Shown here in pieces: positions 1-6,285 of a DNA stretch of 16,280 nucleotides (within the stretch, counting starts at the first letter, position 1; each line of letters opens with the position of its first letter). The DNA is from Phoenicibacter sp963588595 (GTDB lineage: Bacteria; Actinomycetota; Coriobacteriia; Coriobacteriales; Eggerthellaceae). The translations under genes were made by a program, and so were the position numbers. The notes under the pieces were generated by a model. The model saw nothing but the letters and a program-made list of their open reading frames with translations, was not told the DNA's origin and did not search any database. Location: positions 1 to 16,280 of the forward strand of contig CAVAIA010000067.1 of NCBI GenBank assembly GCA_963588595.1, written 5' to 3'.

Positions 1-417
1 GATTTGGAGAAAGAAGGAAAAATCGGTGAGTTGCATCATTTGTTCTACACAACCGTTGGTAACGGCACTGCAGTTAAATCTGCAAAGGGATTCGCCGAAG
101 AGTATAGCAAAAAACTCCTTGCGGATGGCGTCGATGCTGTTATAATGACTTCAACTTGAGGAACTTGCACTCGTTGCGGTGCAACGATGGTTAAAGAGAT
201 TGAGCGTGCTGGAATTCCAGTTGTTCATCTTTGCACAGTTACCCCAATATCGATGACTGTTGGTGCGAACAGAATCGTCCCAACAATCGCGATTCCTCAT
301 CCGTTGGGTGATCCTTCACTCGACCCTGCTGAGGAGAAGGCATTACGTCGTGGACTAGTTGAAAGAGGACTAGCTGCTCTTGCAACTGAGGTCGACGACC
401 AAACTATTTTTGAGTAG
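1..417 (+). CDS. grdB: Glycine/sarcosine/betaine reductase component B selenoprotein, C-terminal part (5' end outside window)
   Basis: Substrate-specific selenoprotein subunit of component B, which binds glycine (or sarcosine or betaine) and hands the carboxymethyl group to selenoprotein A. Frame 1 is open from the first base and reads through one UGA at 157-159 to a TAG at 415-417, giving 138 visible residues of a protein usually around 430 long. The UGA lies in the context TST-U-GTCTRCG, i.e. the U-x-x-C-x-x-C motif of this family, and the residues after it (VKEIERAGIPVVHLCTVTPI, then ANRIVP and IPHPLG) are family-typical. A plain stop at 157 is unlikely because similarity continues for 85 residues. 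Whether it is the glycine (GrdB), sarcosine (GrdF) or betaine (GrdH) paralogue cannot be decided from this end; grdB is used because the rest of the locus is the core glycine reductase set. The next gene, trxB, starts 42 bases downstream. Confidence 0.93.
157..187 (+). promoter_or_regulatory. Selenocysteine UGA codon with candidate bacterial SECIS hairpin (component B)
   Basis: UGA is at 157-159. Exactly 11 bases later a perfect 7-bp hairpin begins: TCGTTGC (171-177), loop GGT (178-180), GCAACGA (181-187), 17 nt in total. As I recall it, the minimal E. coli fdhF SECIS is also a 17-nt hairpin 11 nt after the UGA, with a GGUUGC 5' arm and a GGU in its loop, so both spacing and composition fit SelB recognition. 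The base pairing is seen directly; the function is inferred. Confidence 0.6.
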
Positions 418-459
418 GAAATTTGGAAATTTTCTGCGTGAGTGTAAAGGAGTCGTAAG

Positions 460-1401
460 TTGAGTAAAGTGTATGACGTAATTATTTTGGGCGGTGGCCC
501 AGCTGGCCTGGCGGCAGGTCTTTATTGTGGAAGAAGCTGCCTTGACACGCTTTTGATTGAGCGCGGACAAGACGGTGGACAAATTGCAATCACAGACGAG
601 ATTGAAAATTATCCAGGACAAGAAGTCGAGGGCGAAAGTGGCCCGAGCCTCATTAAGCGTTTTACAGAGCAAGTTGAAAAATTCGGCGCAGAAAGAGTTT
701 CTGCAAATGTAACAAAAGTCGATTTTTCAGGGGACACTAAGAAGTTTTATTGTGGCGATGACGTTTATGAGTCAAAAGCTGCGATCATTGCTCCAGGCGC
801 ATTCCCTAAGCCAATTGGATGCAAGGGAGAAGGCGACTACGTTGGAAAAGGTGTTTCCTATTGCGCAACTTGCGACGCCAACTTCTTCGAAGATTTCGAG
901 GTTTTCGTTGTTGGTGGTGGCGATTCTGCAGTTGAAGAGGCAATGTACCTCACAAAATTTGCTAGAATCGTCCACCTCGTTCACAGACGCGATGAGCTTC
1001 GTGCAGCGAAGTCAATTCAAGAAAAAGCGTTCAAGAATGAGAAGCTTGATATAATGTGGAACACTGTTGTCAAAGAAATTGGCGGCGAGCCTTTCATGAA
1101 CTGGATGATTGTGGAAGACACAAAAACTGGTGAGCAAAGAAAGATCGAAGCCGATCCAGACGATGGTTTGTTCGGTTTGTTCGGATTCGTGGGCTTCTGC
1201 CCAAGAAGCGAGCTTTTCGAGGGTCAAATTGACATCGAGAATGGCTACATCCTAACAGACGATGATATGAAAACCAACATACCAGGCGTTTTTGCGGCAG
1301 GAGATGTTCGCAAGAAGAGCCTCCGTCAGGTTGTTACGGCAGCTTCTGACGGTGCAATTGCAGCCACTCAGGCAGAGAAATACCTGAATGAGCTTGATTA
1401 A
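460..1401 (+). CDS. trxB: Thioredoxin reductase of the glycine reductase locus
   Basis: FAD-dependent cytoplasmic enzyme that reduces thioredoxin with NAD(P)H; in Grd systems it supplies electrons through TrxA to regenerate selenoprotein A. The 313-residue length is normal for low-molecular-weight TrxB. Visible motifs are the N-terminal FAD site GGGPAGLAAG (11-20), redox pair CATC (Cys135/Cys138), nucleotide site GGGDSA (152-157), the HRRDELR stretch (175-181) typical of NADPH binding, and the C-terminal FAD motif GVFAAGDVR (about 275-284). The start is a TTG at 460, chosen because AAAGGAG (446-452) sits 7 bases upstream; a GTG at 469 is the alternative. It lies between the component-B gene and trxA with short gaps, so it is very probably co-transcribed. 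Confidence 0.93.
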   Translation: MSKVYDVIILGGGPAGLAAGLYCGRSCLDTLLIERGQDGGQIAITDEIENYPGQEVEGESGPSLIKRFTEQVEKFGAERVSANVTKVDFSGDTKKFYCGDDVYESKAAIIAPGAFPKPIGCKGEGDYVGKGVSYCATCDANFFEDFEVFVVGGGDSAVEEAMYLTKFARIVHLVHRRDELRAAKSIQEKAFKNEKLDIMWNTVVKEIGGEPFMNWMIVEDTKTGEQRKIEADPDDGLFGLFGFVGFCPRSELFEGQIDIENGYILTDDDMKTNIPGVFAAGDVRKKSLRQVVTAASDGAIAATQAEKYLNELD

Positions 1402-1446
1402 TTTTAATAACGAAACCTCGAGTATTTTTGAAAGGAGGGAAATTAA

Positions 1447-1773
1447 ATGTTAGACGTGGATAAGAACACATTTGAGGACGAAGTCCTCAAGGCTGACGGC
1501 TACGTTTTCGTTGACTTCTATGGTGACGGATGCGTTCCTTGCCAAGCATTGATGCCAAAAGTTCATGAGTATGCAGACACATATGGTGACAAGATCAAGT
1601 TCACTAGCCTTAACACAACTAAGGCTCGTCGTCTTGCTATCGCTCAAGGAATTCTTGGTCTTCCAGTTATGGCTATCTACAAAGACGGAGAGCAAATTGA
1701 CTCTGTTGTCAAAGAGGAAGCAACTGAAGACAGCATCAAAGCGATGATTGAGAAAATTTACAACACTTTGTAA
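1447..1773 (+). CDS. trxA: Glycine-reductase-type thioredoxin with GCVPC active site
   Basis: Small redox carrier of 108 residues, a normal thioredoxin length, passing electrons from TrxB to the Grd selenoproteins. The fold signature is clear (FVDFYGDGCVPC near 21-32, cis-proline in GLPVMAIY at Pro73), but the usual WCGPC active site is replaced by GCVPC, with Cys29 and Cys32 kept, the tryptophan changed to glycine and the first inter-cysteine residue to valine. To my knowledge this variant is characteristic of thioredoxins encoded in Grd loci. A strong AAAGGAGG (1431-1438) lies 8 bases before the ATG. The gene follows trxB by 45 bases and precedes grdA by 85 bases, a gap that holds an inverted repeat. 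Confidence 0.93.
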   Translation: MLDVDKNTFEDEVLKADGYVFVDFYGDGCVPCQALMPKVHEYADTYGDKIKFTSLNTTKARRLAIAQGILGLPVMAIYKDGEQIDSVVKEEATEDSIKAMIEKIYNTL

Positions 1774-1790
1774 TTTCTCAACTAATTTTT

Positions 1791-1816
1791 TCAACAACAG
1801 GAAAGTCCTGTGTTGA
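1791..1816 (+). other. Intercistronic hairpin between trxA and grdA
   Basis: TCAACAACAGGA (1791-1802), loop AAG (1803-1805), TCCTGTGTTGA (1806-1816). The arms are complementary apart from one bulged A in the left arm, giving 11 base pairs. No U-run follows, so it is not an intrinsic terminator on the + strand. It ends 26 bases before the grdA ribosome binding site. An RNA processing or mRNA-stability element that sets the grdA level apart from trxBA is one reading. Confidence 0.55.
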
Positions 1817-1858
1817 TATGTACCTTGAAAGATTTTGATTTGAAAGGAGATGAGCAGC

Positions 1859-2335
1859 ATGGCCATTATTGAAGGCAAAAAGCTTATCATCATTGGCGAC
1901 CGCGACGGTGTTCCTGGTCCAGCCATTGAAGAGTGTGCCAAAAGTGCCGGCGCTGACGAAATTCTGTTCTCCTCTACGGAGTGCTTTGTTTGAACCAGCG
2001 CAGGTGCAATGGACCTCGAGAACCAGAAACGTGTTCTGGAGTTAACGGAAGCAAACGGTGCTGAGAACATTCTAGTTCTTCTTGGCGCTGCAGAAGGTGA
2101 AGCTTCTGGATTAGCTGCAGAAACTGTTACAGCTGGTGACCCAACTTATGCAGGTCCATTGACTGGAGTCCAGTTAGGACTCACGGTTTATCACATTTGC
2201 GAACCTGAGGTCAAAGCGGAGATCGACGAAGCCGTTTGGGACGAGCAGGTTAGCATGATGGAGATGGTGCTTGATGTGGACGACATCCACAACGAGATGG
2301 AGTCGATCCGCAGTGAGTACTGCAAATATCTCTAA
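1859..2335 (+). CDS. grdA: Glycine reductase complex selenoprotein A
   Basis: Selenoprotein A is the small common carrier of glycine, sarcosine and betaine reductases: its selenocysteine takes the carboxymethyl group from component B and delivers it to component C, and is then recycled by thioredoxin. The gene codes for 158 residues, the usual size, once UGA 1991-1993 is read as Sec45. The motif is C42-F-V-U45 followed by TSAGAMDLENQ, the hallmark of GrdA. The N-terminus (MAIIEGKKLIIIGDRDGVPG) is also typical. AAAGGAG (1843-1849) is 9 bases before the ATG; an in-frame ATG at 1850 touches the ribosome binding site and is unlikely to be used. A standard gene caller would report only 2009-2335. 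A terminator follows 22 bases after the stop. Confidence 0.96.
1991..2039 (+). promoter_or_regulatory. Selenocysteine UGA with two candidate SECIS hairpins (grdA)
   Basis: UGA at 1991-1993. Two downstream hairpins are visible: a short one AGGT (2002-2005)/ACCT (2013-2016) with loop GCAATGG starting 12 nt after the UGA, and a better-paired CCAGAA (2023-2028)/TTCTGG (2034-2039) with loop ACGTG starting 35 nt after the UGA. The first has the better spacing for a bacterial SECIS and the second the better stem. Which one is used, if either, is not decidable by eye. Confidence 0.4.
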
Positions 2336-2357
2336 AGCACTCAAAAAGCTTTGAAGG

Positions 2358-2389
2358 AAAAGAGCCCAAATTTATGGGCTCTTTTTTTT
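2358..2389 (+). terminator. Intrinsic terminator after grdA
   Basis: AGAGCCCA (2361-2368), loop AATTTA (2369-2374) and TGGGCTCT (2375-2382) form a perfect 8-bp stem, extended by AAA (2358-2360) against TTT and followed by a T-run to 2389. It separates the grdB-trxBA-grdA transcript from grdCD. Confidence 0.9.
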
Positions 2390-2410
2390 GTTTGATATTT
2401 ATCGAAATAA

Positions 2411-2439
2411 CACCATCTATTTGCCAAAAAAGGTATAAT
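2411..2439 (+). promoter_or_regulatory. Candidate promoter of grdCD
   Basis: A perfect -10 box TATAAT is at 2434-2439, just after the grdA terminator and 46 bases before the chosen grdC start. No good TTGACA is found 16-18 bases upstream (CACCAT at 2411-2416), so it is either weak at -35 or activator-dependent. Confidence 0.5.
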
Positions 2440-2485
2440 TAGAGTGTTGTTTAACGAACGTTTATAGATGATTGGAGCTAATTTC

Positions 2486-4021
2486 ATGAAACCAGTGATT
2501 AAAGGCGCAGGCTATGTTTTGGTTCACACACCGGACATGGTTATGCAAAACGGTACAACTCAGACAACTGAGAAGATTGTTAATCCTGATGGCGACTATT
2601 TAAAGGAGTGCCCAAAGCACATCCGTTCCTATCAGGATTGTGTTGACTATTGGCCAAATCAGGTCTACATTGGCAATGCAACGCCTGATGACCTAGCTAA
2701 AGTCGAGTTTCCTTACTATGACAAAAAGAAGGAAGGCGCAGAGCGCTTTGGTAAGTATGGCGAGATTATGCCACAAGACGAGTTTTTGTTGCTCGTTCAA
2801 GTTTGCGACCAATTTGAGGTTGTTAAATTAGACAAAGATTTCGTTGCTGCAACAAAAGATAAGTTTGCTGCTAATGAGATCATCACCGAAGAGATTGTCA
2901 ACGGCGTTTTAGATGGCGTTGAGCAATCTGAGATTCAAGACCTTGTTGACAACGATCATGCTGAGCCACTATTTAATGATGGCAAGCTTGTTGGTTGCGT
3001 TAAACCAGCTCATGACATTGATGTTAACCTTTCAAGCCATGTTATGCATGAGAACATGATGAGCAAAGCTTCTTCTGTTCTTGCTCTTCTTTATGCTGTT
3101 CGCAACGCTGGAATTTCTAAGGATGAAGTTGAGTATGTTATTGACTGCGCAGAAGAGGCATGCGGAGATATGAACCAACGTGGTGGCGGCAACTTTGCAA
3201 AAGCTGCAGCAGAGGTCGCAGGACTTTCAAACGCTTCTGGTTCTGACACTCGTGGCTTTTGTGCAGCTCCTTGCCACGCAATCATCAATGCTGCTTCTCT
3301 TGTTGCAGCTGGAACTTACAAAACTGTTATTGTTACTTCCGGTGGATGCACGGCAAAACTTGGCATGAATGGCAAGAATCACGTTGAAAAAGATATGCCA
3401 ATCCTAGAGGATTGCCTCGGTGGATTTGCTGTCGTTTTGACCCAAAATGACGGTGTCAACCCTATTATCAACCTCGAAGTTTGTGGACGCCACACAGTCG
3501 GAACAGGCTCAGCTCCTCAAGCTGTTATAACTTCACTCGTCAAAGCTCCTCTTGAGAGAGCTGGAATGAAGATTATTGACGTTGATAAGTATTCTCCTGA
3601 GATGCAAAACCCAGACATAACAAAGCCAGCTGGAGCAGGTGATGTTCCTGAGGCTAACTACAAGATGATCGGTGCTTTGGCTGCTAAGGGTGGAGAGATG
3701 ACTCCAAAGGATCTTCCAACATTCTTAAAAGAGCACGGTTTGACAGGATGGGCTCCAACTCAAGGTCACATCCCATCAGGCGTTCCTTACATCGGCTTTG
3801 CTCGTGAAGATTTGATGAGCGGCAAAATCAAGAACGCTATGATCATTGGTAAAGGTTCTTTGTTCCTTGGACGTATGACTAACCTCTTTGATGGCGTTTC
3901 ATTCTTAATTGAGCCAAACACTGGCGAGGAAGAGACTTCTGGTGCAGTAACGCAAGAGGAAGTCAACGTTTTGGTTGGCAAAGCAATGAAGGAATTTGCA
4001 GACTCACTTTCAGCGGAATAG
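2486..4021 (+). CDS. grdC: Glycine/sarcosine/betaine reductase component C, large (beta) subunit
   Basis: Subunit of component C, which converts the carboxymethyl-selenoether on selenoprotein A through an acetyl-thioester to acetyl phosphate; it belongs to the thiolase/FabH-like fold group. From the ATG at 2486 the protein is 511 residues, starting MKPVIKGAGYVLVHTPDMVM, which matches the usual GrdC N-terminus and length. A longer frame begins at ATG 2468, but only the 2486 start has a ribosome binding site (TTGGAG at 2472-2477, 8 bases away). The cysteine-containing stretch GFCAAPCHAIINAASLVAAG and the following TVIVTSGG resemble the nucleophile region of thiolase-like enzymes; assigning a specific catalytic cysteine is inference. 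grdD follows after 41 bases. Confidence 0.94.
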   Translation: MKPVIKGAGYVLVHTPDMVMQNGTTQTTEKIVNPDGDYLKECPKHIRSYQDCVDYWPNQVYIGNATPDDLAKVEFPYYDKKKEGAERFGKYGEIMPQDEFLLLVQVCDQFEVVKLDKDFVAATKDKFAANEIITEEIVNGVLDGVEQSEIQDLVDNDHAEPLFNDGKLVGCVKPAHDIDVNLSSHVMHENMMSKASSVLALLYAVRNAGISKDEVEYVIDCAEEACGDMNQRGGGNFAKAAAEVAGLSNASGSDTRGFCAAPCHAIINAASLVAAGTYKTVIVTSGGCTAKLGMNGKNHVEKDMPILEDCLGGFAVVLTQNDGVNPIINLEVCGRHTVGTGSAPQAVITSLVKAPLERAGMKIIDVDKYSPEMQNPDITKPAGAGDVPEANYKMIGALAAKGGEMTPKDLPTFLKEHGLTGWAPTQGHIPSGVPYIGFAREDLMSGKIKNAMIIGKGSLFLGRMTNLFDGVSFLIEPNTGEEETSGAVTQEEVNVLVGKAMKEFADSLSAE

Positions 4022-4062
4022 TAAATTAAAAGGTTTAAAGAAAGAAAAGGAGTCTATAAATT

Positions 4063-5223
4063 ATGGCAAATTCAGTAGAAAGCATGGTTAAGCAAACCTT
4101 CGAAGCTGTTGCTCAAGGTTTGCAAGATGGCTCTATCGGAGTAAAACCAAAGATTGGTATCACTGGAATGGGAAGCGAGCATGGCGAGGAAAACGCTATG
4201 GCTGCAGCCGTTGAGGCTGCAAGAGCAGGCGTTGATGTTTATTACATCGGAAGCCTCGAGCATCCTGAGGTGACAACCGTTAAGGTTAAGGACGACGAAG
4301 AGGGTCATGACAAGATGGAAGAGATGTTGGACGCAGGAGAGCTTGATGGTGCTGTCACGATGCACTTCCCTTTCCCTATCGGCGTCTCAACAGTTGGTCG
4401 TGCTATAACTCCTGCTAAAGGCAAGGAAATGTATTTAGCAACGACAACAGGAACTTCTTCGACTGACAACATCGAAGGAATGATTTTAAACGCAGTTTAT
4501 GGCATCATCACCGCTAAGGCATGCGGCGTTGCAGAGCCAACCGTTGGCATTGTCAACGTAAATGGCGCGCGTCAATGCGAGAAAGCTCTAAAGGAGCTTG
4601 CAGATGGCGGATATGACATTCACTTTGCAGAAAGCTCACGCGCTGACGGCGGATGCGTTATGCGTGGAAATGACGTTCTTCAAGGTTCAGCAGACGTTAT
4701 GGTTTGCGATTCTTTGACAGGCAACGTTCTTTCAAAGATCATGAGCTCCTACACAACAGGCGGTAGCTTTGAGGCTATGGGTTATGGCTATGGCCCAGGA
4801 ATCGGCGAGGGCTACAAAAAGCTCGTCATGATCGTTTCTCGTGCTTCTGGCGCTCCTGTTATTGCAAACGCAATCAAGTATGCTGCTCAACTCGTTAGAG
4901 GCGGCGTTTTCAAGGTTGCAGAGAAAGAGTTCCAAGCTGCGAACAACGCTGGATTAAAAAAGATCCGCGATGACATCAAAGCAGCTGCTGCTAAGTCATC
5001 TGAGGGTTCAGGAGAGGACGTTCCTGCACCACCAGCAGAGCCAACAACTTCTCAAATTCCTGGAATTGAAGTTATGGATCTTGAGGATGCGCAAAAGTCT
5101 CTTTGGAAAGAAGGGATTTATGCAGAAAGCGGCATGGGTTGCACAGGACCAATCATTAAGGTCAACGATGCAAAACTTGAGGCTGCAAAAGAAATCCTCA
5201 AAAAAGGCGGCTACATCCAATAA
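4063..5223 (+). CDS. grdD: Glycine/sarcosine/betaine reductase component C, small (alpha) subunit
   Basis: Partner of GrdC in component C; it binds the acetyl group as a thioester and, with phosphate, yields acetyl phosphate for ATP synthesis. It is related to the PlsX phosphate acyltransferase fold. The 386-residue length is normal. Cys360, in the C-terminal motif ESGMGCTGPII, corresponds to the acetyl-carrying cysteine reported near position 359 in the family. A stretch rich in Ala, Ser, Pro and acidic residues (about 327-347) separates the PlsX-like part from the cysteine-bearing tail. AAAGGAG lies just upstream of the ATG. The region around residues 95-102 reads DGAVTMHF and has no cysteine, whereas I recall a conserved second cysteine near 98 in characterised homologues. 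A bidirectional terminator follows. Confidence 0.94.
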   Translation: MANSVESMVKQTFEAVAQGLQDGSIGVKPKIGITGMGSEHGEENAMAAAVEAARAGVDVYYIGSLEHPEVTTVKVKDDEEGHDKMEEMLDAGELDGAVTMHFPFPIGVSTVGRAITPAKGKEMYLATTTGTSSTDNIEGMILNAVYGIITAKACGVAEPTVGIVNVNGARQCEKALKELADGGYDIHFAESSRADGGCVMRGNDVLQGSADVMVCDSLTGNVLSKIMSSYTTGGSFEAMGYGYGPGIGEGYKKLVMIVSRASGAPVIANAIKYAAQLVRGGVFKVAEKEFQAANNAGLKKIRDDIKAAAAKSSEGSGEDVPAPPAEPTTSQIPGIEVMDLEDAQKSLWKEGIYAESGMGCTGPIIKVNDAKLEAAKEILKKGGYIQ

Positions 5224-5243
5224 TCTAGCCGAAAATAGCAAGA

Positions 5244-5273
5244 AAAAAGAGCCAGTGAAAACTGGCTCTTTTT
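5244..5273. terminator. Bidirectional intrinsic terminator between grdD and the convergent glycosyltransferase gene
   Basis: AAAAAGAGCCAGT (5244-5256), tetraloop GAAA (5257-5260), ACTGGCTCTTTTT (5261-5273): a perfect 13-bp stem with A-run on one side and T-run on the other. It can stop transcription from both directions, which suits the tail-to-tail genes around it. Confidence 0.92.
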
Positions 5274-5299
5274 ATATTCATTAAAAGAAATAATGCTTT

Positions 5300-6274
5300 T
5301 TATACGTAAGGGTTGTCGCGGTTGTCGTCGACGGTGCGGATGACATATTGAGGGATGTTGTTGATGCTTAGGTAAATGCGACCGACGTATTCGCCGAGCA
5401 TGCCTAGCATTAACATGACAAGACCACCTAGGAACAAAATTATTGACATTAAAGATGTCCATCCTTCCGCGATGTTAGGATCTAGGATTTTTTGAATTAT
5501 TAAGATGATCATCAATATGAATCCTACGAAGGCGATTAGTGATCCTAAGCAAGTTGCAACTCTTAGTGGCGCAATGGAGAAAGCCGTGAAACCGTTTGAC
5601 CAAAGGGAGAACAATTTTTTGAGGGTGTATCCTGATTGGCCATGAGTTCTCTCTCGGTGAGTCACTGGAACATTGCAACAAGTTTGAACTGATTCATGAA
5701 CAAGACCGCGGATGTAGGGGTAAGGGTTTTTGTAGTTTAGTGCGTTGTCAACTACGAATCTTTGACATGCAAAAAAACTTGTTATCTCAACTTCTTTTGG
5801 GGCTCCACTTATGTGGTGATCGCACCACATGTTAAACTTTGATCCCAAATTGCGAAATAAGTTGTGTTTTTTCTTTCCTTGATAGCTGGCATAAACAAGA
5901 TCGTATCCTTCAACCACCTTGTCAACTAGCTTAAAAGTTTCATTTGCGGGAGTTTGTCCATCATCGTCTAAACAAACAACAACATCTCCTTTAACCCTTG
6001 CAAATCCAGCCATTAAAGCTGCGTGTTGTCCAAAGTTTTTAGTCAAACTAACAGCAACAACGAATGGATAGAAGCCAGCAAGCTCATGAATCGTTTCTTG
6101 AGTTCTTCCCCCGTCAGGAGAGCCGTCGTTAACGAGTATTATCTCAAGGTCATATTCAGGTCTTTCCTTTGCTGAATCGATAAGTTCGTCAACGACGTCT
6201 TTGATCGTTTCAGATGAGTTATAACAAGGGATGACGCAAGAAACAAGAGTTTGTTTATTAATTGTTGTTACCAA
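5300..6274 (-). CDS. Family 2 glycosyltransferase, polyprenyl-phosphate type (GtrB/CsbB/ArnC-like)
   Basis: Predicted to move a sugar from a nucleotide donor to undecaprenyl phosphate at the inner face of the membrane. The 324 residues split into a GT-A domain and two C-terminal membrane segments (about 235-262 and 274-295), as in GtrB, CsbB and ArnC. Visible motifs are VNDGSPD (48-54), the acidic DDDGQ (103-107) in the metal/nucleotide site, and HRERTHGQSGY (206-216), typical of this subfamily. The start is a TTG at 6274-6272 preceded by AGGAAGG 6 bases away. That ribosome binding site overlaps the stop codon of the upstream aminotransferase gene, so translation is probably coupled. The exact sugar is not readable; the neighbouring WecE-type enzyme suggests a 4-amino-4,6-dideoxyhexose. 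It is the last gene of a three-gene operon. Confidence 0.9.
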   Translation of the reverse strand: MVTTINKQTLVSCVIPCYNSSETIKDVVDELIDSAKERPEYDLEIILVNDGSPDGGRTQETIHELAGFYPFVVAVSLTKNFGQHAALMAGFARVKGDVVVCLDDDGQTPANETFKLVDKVVEGYDLVYASYQGKKKHNLFRNLGSKFNMWCDHHISGAPKEVEITSFFACQRFVVDNALNYKNPYPYIRGLVHESVQTCCNVPVTHRERTHGQSGYTLKKLFSLWSNGFTAFSIAPLRVATCLGSLIAFVGFILMIILIIQKILDPNIAEGWTSLMSIILFLGGLVMLMLGMLGEYVGRIYLSINNIPQYVIRTVDDNRDNPYV

Positions 6275-6285
6275 AAGAAACCTTC

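Noticed and set aside
157..159. Premature stop making the first gene a pseudogene
   Set aside because: The UGA sits in the family-specific TSTUGTCTRCG context and similarity continues in frame for 85 residues; it is a selenocysteine codon.
1791..1816. Intrinsic terminator between trxA and grdA
   Set aside because: No T-run follows the stem on either strand.
1991..1993. Frameshift or nonsense mutation in the gene after trxA
   Set aside because: Reading UGA as Sec45 gives a full-length GrdA with the CFVU motif.
1450..2070. 206-codon open frame on the - strand across trxA and the grdA start
   Set aside because: It lies opposite two confidently recognised genes and their ribosome binding sites, and its translation resembles no family.
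2468..2485. Upstream ATG as the grdC start
   Set aside because: No ribosome binding site precedes it; ATG 2486 has TTGGAG 8 bases away and gives the usual family N-terminus.
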